DNA of 64,000 bases from an uncultured Prevotellaceae bacterium. GTDB taxonomy: Bacteria; Bacteroidota; Bacteroidia; Bacteroidales; Bacteroidaceae. The notes under the pieces are model-generated. The model saw nothing but the letters and a program-made list of their open reading frames with translations. It made no database searches and was not told where the DNA came from. Of this stretch, positions 34,718 to 42,088 are shown one piece after another; position 1 is the first letter of the stretch, and each line of letters opens with the position of its first letter. Made by a program: the position numbers and the translations under genes. The stretch lies in the NCBI GenBank assembly GCA_900314985.1, contig OMXL01000007.1, positions 1-64,000 on the forward strand, given 5' to 3'.

Positions 34718-36661
34718 TTATCCCCAGAACGATACAAAATGGTCTCTCCTCAGGGTCTTAATCATAATATCAAGCTTGGCCAACGACTTGCTAGTTTCTT
34801 TGGAACCAAACACATTGGCAAAATGGTCATTGAGCTTTTCTAATAGTTTGTCACCATCTTTAGTAACGAGTTTCGAGTCATCACCCTCTATGCGGCTAAG
34901 TATCTTCATCAGCGTAAACTCGTCAAGTGCGGCATTCAAATTATCTGCACCTACCACTTTGTCTGCTGCCACATAAAGAATAGCCTCATTGGCTGCACGA
35001 TAGCCCAATTTGAATGGTGTACCCTCTAAGATGTCGTTTACACCCTTCAAGAAGTTCATCACATTTTGCACCTCTATTCCGTTCTTCACTTCTTGTGCAG
35101 ATATAGGACGATTAACGAACAGAGAATTCTGCTCAGTCAGTATGGGAATGTTATACTCCGTCTTCCCTTCTATGAAACCATCATAGTCTACCTCGTTCAT
35201 CTCTATAGACATTGCCCTATCAAGCACCTTACGTGAGAACGAGAAAGTAGTCTCGTCCATATTTACCGTTCCCATTACAATAAGGTTCTTAGGTAGTGTT
35301 AGGCCTTTCTTCCTCAGCCTTGTTTCAACATTCTTAGGCAAGTCATAGCCCATCTCTACAAAATGGTTCATCATCTCACCTGCCAGTTCGCTGCCAAAGC
35401 TATCAAACGGTTTGATGATAGGATCTGTCTCAAACTCGCCATCTTCTCCGATAGATCGTGATTCTATCGCACTCAAGAACTCAGCAAAGTATTCCTCTAC
35501 AGGAGCGAGGTTCATCTCATCAAGACAAAGGAAGAATGGCGTATTTTCATGACACCAAGCCTTCACTACGAAATCTACAAAAGGCGTAAACTCATAATGA
35601 GGTATAGGGATATTTGATTGGAATCCTACCACATCCATTGAATTGTGCCAGTTGGGTTTCACTTGTATCAACTCAAAGTTTGTAGGTCTGGAACACTTCC
35701 ATTTGTCTTCATCGTTCATAAATGTATCGATGTCATCAGTTGCCTGCGCCAGTTTCCTCACAATACGTGACTTACCTGTACCTGAAATACCAGCAAGAAG
35801 AATGAAAGGCTTAGTGCGGATGGCGGTGAGATAAAAACGGACTCCACTCTCTATGTCCTTTCTGAGTGTAGAATTTGTTATTATACGAGCTCCTTTATTT
35901 TCAAAAATCTCTCCAACCTCAAATTCTGCAACTTTTTTTCTAACTTCTTCAATCTTATCTTTGGCTATAGTTATACCTTTCGTCGTAGATTCGACATAAG
36001 ACAAGTTTTTGAAAACAAGATTGAATCGAGTATCGTTAGCTATGTCATAATTTTGTAGTGCAGCAGAAAGATAATCACTATCTTCTCTAGAACGAAGGAT
36101 AGATTCAGCTGATTCAAAATATTGACACCATTTCTTTGCTGTACATACAAACAATTTGAACTCCTGAAGAGATAGTTCATAATTCCCAGTTGCATCACCC
36201 ACGACTAACATCACTTTTAGCGTGAACAGTACAGGTTTCAAATCATTTCCATCTATTGATATATTCATGTTCTCAATTTGTTTGTCTATTATTTGTTGAT
36301 ACTTGTTTGTGTCTGCATAATCCTCATTACATAGGGTTTTTACTGTATAATATACGTCTGTCAAATTGCTTGATGTATAAGCTGCTTTCGAACTTAAGGA
36401 TGGACTCATTATTCCGTAAAATTCGCAGTTTTTAAGTGCACGGTGAGGAGAGTTCCCTATATAATTTGCATACTTTGTTTCTGTTTTGACTCTATTGAAG
36501 AATACCTCAAATGACTCGTTAGGATCATCATTCCAACGTTCAAGTATAGAAGCCATCATCATTAAGTCACGAAATGAGCAATTCTGTTTCGTGATGTACC
36601 ACAGCGAACTACTATAATCACTCTGAAGTAGTGCTAGTTTTTTGTCACTCAATCTGCTCAT
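34718..36661 (-). CDS. McrB-like AAA+ NTPase, restriction motor subunit
   Basis: The 647-residue protein has an N-terminal region of about 270 residues, where a DNA-recognition domain would lie, and a C-terminal AAA+ domain. Walker A is GISGTGKS (about residue 290), Walker B is FFLCLDEMNLAPVEEYF (about residue 380), and the McrB-type MGTVNMDETT segment follows (about residue 465). McrB-like proteins form rings that use GTP or ATP to drive the McrC-type nuclease. It lies between the m5C methyltransferase gene (30 bp) and the McrC-like gene (13 bp) on the same strand. Confidence 0.8.
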   Translation of the reverse strand: MSRLSDKKLALLQSDYSSSLWYITKQNCSFRDLMMMASILERWNDDPNESFEVFFNRVKTETKYANYIGNSPHRALKNCEFYGIMSPSLSSKAAYTSSNLTDVYYTVKTLCNEDYADTNKYQQIIDKQIENMNISIDGNDLKPVLFTLKVMLVVGDATGNYELSLQEFKLFVCTAKKWCQYFESAESILRSREDSDYLSAALQNYDIANDTRFNLVFKNLSYVESTTKGITIAKDKIEEVRKKVAEFEVGEIFENKGARIITNSTLRKDIESGVRFYLTAIRTKPFILLAGISGTGKSRIVRKLAQATDDIDTFMNDEDKWKCSRPTNFELIQVKPNWHNSMDVVGFQSNIPIPHYEFTPFVDFVVKAWCHENTPFFLCLDEMNLAPVEEYFAEFLSAIESRSIGEDGEFETDPIIKPFDSFGSELAGEMMNHFVEMGYDLPKNVETRLRKKGLTLPKNLIVMGTVNMDETTFSFSRKVLDRAMSIEMNEVDYDGFIEGKTEYNIPILTEQNSLFVNRPISAQEVKNGIEVQNVMNFLKGVNDILEGTPFKLGYRAANEAILYVAADKVVGADNLNAALDEFTLMKILSRIEGDDSKLVTKDGDKLLEKLNDHFANVFGSKETSKSLAKLDIMIKTLRRDHFVSFWG

Positions 36662-36691
36662 ATTTAATCTTACTATTTAATCTTTAGAGAA

Positions 36692-37804
36692 TTACATGTG
36701 CAGAATATCACTTACAACATTAGCTAAGAAAAAAGCCAACTTTGGTGGTACCGCATTACCAATCTGCTTACAAATAGAAGTTTTTGACCCCATAAACTCG
36801 AAAGAATCAGGAAAGGACTGAACTCTAGCAGCTTCCCTTGGGGTTAAAGTTCGATCTTGCTCCGGATGAATAAATCTTCCACCAGCAGGAGTATCGAAAC
36901 GAGTTGTAATAGTCATCGTTGGAAGATTCCAGTCTAATCTACCATAAGCGCCACTATGTACAGAATGAATTTCTTCGTCAAGTGCCGTCCAATTTTGACC
37001 TGTAGATACTCTTCTCATACGACCAACTGCCATATTATTATGTTTGGTTGCCACATGATTTGCTATAACTCCATCTTTATTTCTTAGCATTCTTTGATAT
37101 GAAGAATTAGCTGGACTTAGCAGGACCTTACCCGTTTCTGATGGTGCAGGAATGTCTGAAATAGCATCATATAGAGAAACCGGTTTGAAGAAATCAGAAT
37201 ATGATAGTTCAATATTCTCCTTATTATTTTCAAACACTTTATCTATATCAAAATCCTGATTGAGCATTCCTATTAGAATTACTCGTTCACGTCTTTGCGG
37301 AATTCCAAAATCAACAGCCTTACATACCTTGTGATGAACATAGTACTTATCACCATCAAAGTTCTCCGCATTACCAAATGCTCTTACTATTTCATTAAAG
37401 ATTTCCCCTTTATCCTTAGAAAGAATACCTTTCACATTTTCAAAGACGAAGACTTTCGGACGAACTATCTTTACCACATTGACATAGTGTCTGAAAAGAT
37501 AATTTCTTGGGTCATTCATAAAAGCATTCTTTTCCCTTATTCGTGCTCCAGCCATAGAAAATCCTTGGCAAGGTGGGCCGCCAATAATAACGTCTGCTTC
37601 ACCTCTTTTGAAATGCTCATTATCAACAATCTTGCCAATATCCTCTGCATACATTAAAGTGTTGGGATGGTTATGAGAATATGATGAAGCAATCTCCTTG
37701 TCAAATTCTACAGCTTTGACAATATCATATCCTGCTTTCTCAAATCCGACTGAGAAACCACCACACCCTGCAAACAAATCTATGACTTTCAACTTATGCT
37801 CCAT
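36692..37804 (-). CDS. DNA (cytosine-5) methyltransferase
   Basis: The 370-residue enzyme has the m5C motifs in order: DLFAGCGGFSVGF (I), GGPPCQGFSMAG with the catalytic Cys (IV, about residue 79), ENVKGIL (VI), QRRERVILIG (VIII) and QIGNAVPP (X). The target recognition region lies between VIII and IX; the site is not known. Its first codons overlap the end of the N6-adenine methyltransferase gene by 11 bases, and the McrB-like gene follows. It most likely protects the host from this restriction system. Confidence 0.9.
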   Translation of the reverse strand: MEHKLKVIDLFAGCGGFSVGFEKAGYDIVKAVEFDKEIASSYSHNHPNTLMYAEDIGKIVDNEHFKRGEADVIIGGPPCQGFSMAGARIREKNAFMNDPRNYLFRHYVNVVKIVRPKVFVFENVKGILSKDKGEIFNEIVRAFGNAENFDGDKYYVHHKVCKAVDFGIPQRRERVILIGMLNQDFDIDKVFENNKENIELSYSDFFKPVSLYDAISDIPAPSETGKVLLSPANSSYQRMLRNKDGVIANHVATKHNNMAVGRMRRVSTGQNWTALDEEIHSVHSGAYGRLDWNLPTMTITTRFDTPAGGRFIHPEQDRTLTPREAARVQSFPDSFEFMGSKTSICKQIGNAVPPKLAFFLANVVSDILHM

Positions 37805-39461
37805 CGCTTATTCTGTATTTCTCGTTAAAAGTTTGGATATACTTAACTTCTGTATCTGATAACCCATAGACAGATTTAAGCTCTTTGTCTATTTTGTCTA
37901 TGATGTCTTTGCAGAATTTATGCTTGTATTCGTAATCTATTTGTTTGGTTCCCACATAAACTTTTGTCTCTTCCAACTTTTTTTCTAGCTCTTTTTGTAA
38001 TGCTACCCACTTCTTCGCTTTAGGAATCCTACGAGGGAGTTTAATGTGTGACAGCTCTTTGTTCGTGATATGCCAACCATCAGAAATAATAGTCCAAATC
38101 AAGAAGAACAAACTTGAGTTAAGCAAACAAAGCACAAATGGAACCTTGGTTTTATCAATACTATATGCCTTATAGCTATTTGAATGCAAATCAAAGGAAA
38201 ATGCCTTCATCCAGAAACATGCACGGAGGTTAATGTAGATTGGACATTGTCCTTTAGAACTGCTAGATGACAACAAATCGATTCCTTCATAATTCTGTAT
38301 TTTAGAGAATATGGAATAAGCCGTAACATCACCAAGTTTAGGCCAATATCTTGTATCCGTCGTATTAATCTTAACTAGCGGTATGTTTCGGAAAAGTGTT
38401 TCTCTTTCTGTCTTATACCAATGATAATATTTTGATGAATACACACCCACTTCAGTTCCTACCTTTTGAGCAAAGACAATTGTAAGTTTCTGGTGTACGC
38501 CTGTAAATAGACAGTCTGGTCTATCTGCAAAATTTAGTAATAACTGTTTCCCTGTTTGTTCCTGTACATAGTCTCTTATTGAACTCATTCTTGCAGTAGA
38601 AATGTATGACAATGGCACAACAAAGGCAAGTACACCATTTGTGTTGAGGAATGCAGAAACATTCCGCATTACATCAGCATATACATTCCCATAATTGTTG
38701 GCAACAGTTCCTTCGTATTTCCCATACTCGATATATGGAGGATTGCCAACTATTATGTCATAATGACCAAAGACGGTTCCTCTGTAGTCTACTGTATCTA
38801 CATTGTGGAAATTTTCAGCTATAACTTTTGCAATAGAATCCAAATCAAGTTCTTGAGGGAAAGAGTCTATGAGCAAAAAGAACAGCCTGATCTTAGAAAT
38901 ATCTGTAGAGGTTTCATCTATATCATTACCTTTAATAGTATCTATCAAATCTATTGATGCTGAGATAACGTTTTCATGATTTTCAAACAGTTTCAGTTTC
39001 AATGCTAACGCGCTAATTAAAAACTCTCCAGCTCCACAAGTCGGATCAAAAACTGAAGCTGCAAGAATTCTTTCTTTTGTTTGTGAATCGAGTCTTTTGA
39101 AATTCTTATCAATAGTCTTCGTATCTAATACGGAATATAAAGATGGTGTAATAAAATGATTAAAAGCATTTAACACCATGAAGTCTGTAACATCATGATC
39201 TGTATAGTAAACGCCAGAAGTTTTTCTTCTAGACTCTTTTTCATTAATCTTGGAGAGATTAAGCTGAAAGTTGTCTACTAGTTTTGGAGAGCCGTCAATA
39301 ATATTTATTTCCTTGGGGAAATCATACTTCTCATATGTATCTTCTAGGAGTTTATTAAGAGCAGGAAGAATGGCTGATACATAACGTGCCTTACCACGAT
39401 ATTTAAACAATATGTGGTTGACAACCTCATTTCTTATAGTTGAATGGACTGTGCTTGCCAT
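37794..39461 (-). CDS. N6-adenine DNA methyltransferase
   Basis: The 555-residue protein has the gamma-class order of motifs: SGVYYTDHDVTDFM as motif X, DPTCGAGEFL as motif I (about residue 139) and NPPYIEYG as motif IV (about residue 240). The C-terminal half, with KLPRRIPKAKKW and a coiled end, resembles the TaqI-like specificity region of type IIG/Eco57I enzymes, but no nuclease domain is apparent in front. It is first in the restriction operon, about 60 bp below the structured RNA, and overlaps the m5C gene by 11 bases. Confidence 0.85.
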   Translation of the reverse strand: MASTVHSTIRNEVVNHILFKYRGKARYVSAILPALNKLLEDTYEKYDFPKEINIIDGSPKLVDNFQLNLSKINEKESRRKTSGVYYTDHDVTDFMVLNAFNHFITPSLYSVLDTKTIDKNFKRLDSQTKERILAASVFDPTCGAGEFLISALALKLKLFENHENVISASIDLIDTIKGNDIDETSTDISKIRLFFLLIDSFPQELDLDSIAKVIAENFHNVDTVDYRGTVFGHYDIIVGNPPYIEYGKYEGTVANNYGNVYADVMRNVSAFLNTNGVLAFVVPLSYISTARMSSIRDYVQEQTGKQLLLNFADRPDCLFTGVHQKLTIVFAQKVGTEVGVYSSKYYHWYKTERETLFRNIPLVKINTTDTRYWPKLGDVTAYSIFSKIQNYEGIDLLSSSSSKGQCPIYINLRACFWMKAFSFDLHSNSYKAYSIDKTKVPFVLCLLNSSLFFLIWTIISDGWHITNKELSHIKLPRRIPKAKKWVALQKELEKKLEETKVYVGTKQIDYEYKHKFCKDIIDKIDKELKSVYGLSDTEVKYIQTFNEKYRISDGA

Positions 39462-39521
39462 CTAACAATTATGCCCAGCAAGCACCGAATCTGGAATTAA
39501 TTATTGTTGTCACCTACATAC

Positions 39522-39850
39522 AAAAAACGTGGGTGCTTAACTTCTGCCTGTTGCTGTTCGAGGCCTTCCACAGCCTATGCGGTAAACAGACAGAGTAAAC
39601 ACCCACGCAGGAGAATATAGTACACCCGTAAAGTGTGCTAGTGAGGACATGGTTAGCCCTCGCAGCACACTACGGAGAGTATATACTACACCCCGTGGAG
39701 TCACATCTGCATTTGTCTTTAACCGCATATTCGATTGTGGAAGTTTCGAACAGCCAAAAACAAAGCGTCAGTAACGCCTTCTAATATGTAGTGCTCCACC
39801 CAGCAGCTCCGCACATCTCAATGTGCTTCCTGGCCGCTATGAGCAGATAG
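39522..39850 (-). ncRNA. Structured non-coding RNA, about 330 nt
   Basis: On the minus strand a -7 box TAAATTTG (39857-39864) is followed by about 330 nt without a credible gene and with several strong stems: GCACAT/ATGTGC in the 5' part; a long hairpin with AGCACACT/AGTGTGCT (39632-39671) extended by ACGG/CCGT; and a 3' hairpin of about 20 pairs whose outer part is CGTGGGTG/CACCCACG (39528-39607), ending in a T-run (39522-39527). The size and rods recall Bacteroidales 6S-like RNA, but I could not confirm that. No tmRNA or RNase P signatures are present. Confidence 0.6.
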
Positions 39851-39856
39851 CAGGTG

Positions 39857-39864
39857 CAAATTTA
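39857..39864 (-). promoter_or_regulatory. -7 box of the structured RNA
   Basis: TAAATTTG on the minus strand fits TAnnTTTG and lies about seven bases before the predicted RNA 5' end. Confidence 0.55.
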
Positions 39865-40010
39865 CAAAAAGAATCCGAATAATAAAAGAAAAAGGGGAAA
39901 AACTACTCTTTTAATTTCTTCTTTAGCGTAATTATATAGGAGATAAAAAGCAATGTTTTCCTATTAAGGTGTGATAAAATCACGAGGGACAGGTCAACTG
40001 ATACAACTCC

Positions 40011-40073
40011 TTAGCGTGAATCAAAGTTCCCTCCGTCACCTTTGATGAATTCTTCGGTGGTAAGCTTTGCCAT
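40011..40073 (-). CDS. 20-codon frame after the DUF1016 gene, possible truncated gene
   Basis: The frame starts 13 bp after the DUF1016 stop, encodes MAKLTTEEFIKGDGGNFDSR and ends at TAA. It reads like the N-terminus of a longer protein cut short. DUF1016 genes often sit in type I restriction loci, so it may be what is left of such a gene. The 140 bp beyond it, up to the RNA promoter, hold nothing I recognise. Confidence 0.3.
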   Translation of the reverse strand: MAKLTTEEFIKGDGGNFDSR

Positions 40074-40086
40074 ATTCTCTCGTTTT

Positions 40087-41142
40087 TTACTCTTCTTCTA
40101 TCAAGTTTTCGAAACGGGCCTTAGCAATCTCCAGGGACTTCTGAATCTGGCGTTGCAGCACCTCACGAGGAGGTAACTCTGTCATATATTGAGCTACCTT
40201 GATGCCGGCTTTGTCAAGTTGCAGCAGTTCAATTTGTTCATCACCACCCTCTGTGCAAAGTAACAATCCAAGGGGTGACTCTTCTCCTGGTTCCATTTCG
40301 TTCTGCTCCAGCCAACGCAGATAGAGTTCCATCTGTCCTTTATACTCAGCCTTGAATCGACCTTTCTTTAGGTCAATGGCTATCAGGCGGTGCAAACGAC
40401 GATGGTAGAACAGTAGATCGAGATAAAAGTCCTCACCATCGATAATCATGCGTTTCTGACGCGCTACGAAACTGAAACCACTGCCCAACTCTATGATGAA
40501 CTGTTCCAAATGAGCCACCAAGCAGTCCTCAAGGCTCTTTTCGCTATAGAATCCTTTCAGCCCTGTAAACTCCAGAAAATAAGGACTCTTAAATACGAGG
40601 TCGGGCGACATCACATTATCATCGCGCAGCGTAGAGAGCTCTTTCTTGATAAACTCTTCGGGCTTGCCGCTGATGGCTGTACGTTCGAAAAGCATACCGT
40701 CGATTTCCTTGCGAAGCCTGTTACGCCCCCATCTTTCTGATGCTGCCAAAGTGATATAGAACTCTTTTTGAAGGGAATCCTTTAAGGGAAGAACTTCTAT
40801 GAAATGTGACCAGAACAATTTGGTCGCAAGCTGCGACACAATTTTGGAATCCGGGAATTCCTGTGCAAACTGCATCATCCTTCTAATGTTTCGCGACTCA
40901 AAACCTTTCTTGCCATAATCGTTTTGCAATTGTGTCGCAACCTGCGACACAATTTGCTTTCCGTATTCAGCACGCTGATTCCCAAGCACTTCGCGATTGA
41001 TACGCTCGCCAATATGCCAATACATCATGGTTTGGGCATAGTTGGCTGTAGCTGCCACCTGACCACGAGCTTGCTCAATAATCTGGCGCAAGTCCTGTAT
41101 CAGAGATTGCGTCTTATACTGTTGTATCTTTTGGATGTCCAT
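40087..41142 (-). CDS. DUF1016 (YhcG-like) PD-(D/E)XK nuclease-domain protein
   Basis: The 351-residue protein matches the YhcG/DUF1016 family: an N-terminal helical domain (about residues 1-150, with YWHIGERINREV) and a C-terminal restriction-like fold with EDFYLDLLFYHRRLHRLIAIDLKKGRF (split in the fold as D, then IDLK, about residues 215-245). Family members occur beside restriction-modification and other defence genes; whether they cut DNA in vivo is not settled. The promoter TATCTTTG lies at 41298 on the same strand, with a 150-nt leader. The neighbours are a truncated frame and the structured RNA. Confidence 0.8.
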   Translation of the reverse strand: MDIQKIQQYKTQSLIQDLRQIIEQARGQVAATANYAQTMMYWHIGERINREVLGNQRAEYGKQIVSQVATQLQNDYGKKGFESRNIRRMMQFAQEFPDSKIVSQLATKLFWSHFIEVLPLKDSLQKEFYITLAASERWGRNRLRKEIDGMLFERTAISGKPEEFIKKELSTLRDDNVMSPDLVFKSPYFLEFTGLKGFYSEKSLEDCLVAHLEQFIIELGSGFSFVARQKRMIIDGEDFYLDLLFYHRRLHRLIAIDLKKGRFKAEYKGQMELYLRWLEQNEMEPGEESPLGLLLCTEGGDEQIELLQLDKAGIKVAQYMTELPPREVLQRQIQKSLEIAKARFENLIEEE

Positions 41143-41157
41143 ATATCTTTTTGTTAT

Positions 41158-41305
41158 TTACTGTTCTGGATCACCGGGACGGTTCCTTTGATTCATTTCT
41201 TGCGTAAGTTCCGCCATAAAGACCAGTCTTTGATATGACCCCAATTGCGTTAGTCTTTTCTATCCATTGGGTGGCTGAAAGGGTAAAATTGGGTATGCAA
41301 AGATA
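41158..41305 (-). promoter_or_regulatory. Promoter and leader of the DUF1016 gene, with a 19-codon frame
   Basis: The -7 box TATCTTTG lies at 41298-41305 on the minus strand. The leader contains an ATG at 41217 and a TAA at 41158, giving MAELTQEMNQRNRPGDPEQ, 15 bases before the DUF1016 start. It may be a leader peptide or a chance frame. Confidence 0.35.
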
Positions 41306-41400
41306 CGAAACAATTTGGAAACAAAAAAGAAATCAGCGAGATATTTCATAAAAATATCTTGCAAATTGTATGGAATGAAGAATATAGGGATTACTTGCTG

Positions 41401-41610
41401 TTACTTGTCAAGATACATCATCTCGCCTAACTGATAGAATGGCATTCTGCGATTCTGGAACAGTTTGGTCATCAGATGTTTCTTACTGCCAAATAGACAA
41501 TATGATACATTACGCTGGTGCTGCCATATTCCACGTAAGCGCTTCTGGGCAGTCTGTTTCAAAAGCTCTGATGCAAAGCGGTTATATAAATAAAAAAAAT
41601 CAAAGTACAT
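41401..41610 (-). pseudogene. Possible gene remnant, 69 codons
   Basis: The frame encodes a basic segment (LLKQTAQKRLRGIWQHQRN...) with no recognised family. It has no promoter and an AT-rich, low-quality N-terminus. It looks like the 3' end of a lost gene at the right side of the island. I cannot exclude a chance frame. Confidence 0.2.
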
Positions 41611-41632
41611 TTTTTTTATATTGCTTACATCA

Positions 41633-42049
41633 TACCTACATGCCTACATGTTTTCGTTGTATGTCTTTGTAATTCAATAATATAACAAAAAGTTATCATA
41701 CACAAAGCCTACAGTCAGCCTACATAAACCTACATGATTTTTGGAAAAATAGCGATAGGAATAGGATGAGATAGCTGTGCTCGGCAAAAATTCTCTAGAG
41801 AATTTTGCCGTTATTAGCTGTACACAGCGCTGGCTTAGCTGTACTCAACGCTGTATCAGCTGTATAATTGTGGTGGTTTATATGTAGGCTGAATGTAGGC
41901 ATTGTGTAGGTTAGATGTAGGCTAAAATTTCGGTAATACTCTATATTACAATGAGATATAATAGAATTATGTAGGCATGTATGCTATTTCCGAAAATTAT
42001 CTGCAAAAATACTTTGGCTATTTGCAGAAAAATTTGTACATTTGTAGGC
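41633..42049. repeat. Iteron-like element 2: phased CCTACA/TGTAGG words around a TTCTCTAGAGAA palindrome
   Basis: On the left CCTACA occurs at 41635, 41643, 41708, 41719 and 41729. The centre is a 29-bp near-perfect palindrome (41782-41810) with core TTCTCTAGAGAA, followed by several AGCTGTA words. On the right TGTAGG occurs at 41883, 41894, 41905 and 41916, exactly 11 bp apart, and again at 41970 and 42043, the last next to the primase promoter. The layout equals element 1 (2987-3313) with another word. Confidence 0.8.
42037..42044 (+). promoter_or_regulatory. -7 box of the primase-helicase gene
   Basis: TACATTTG fits TAnnTTTG. The last TGTAGGC word starts inside it, so a protein bound to the words could block transcription. 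Confidence 0.55.
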
Positions 42050-42088
42050 TGAAAAGTTTAGGAAACAACATAAACCTTGAGATACGAT

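Noticed and set aside
39537-39728. 63-codon minus-strand frame inside the structured RNA
   Set aside because: It overlaps perfect stems and encodes an Arg/Thr-rich peptide without family features.
39522-39850. tmRNA or RNase P RNA for the structured RNA
   Set aside because: No tRNA-like ends or ALAA tag codons, and no GAGGAAAGTCC-type RNase P core were found on either strand.
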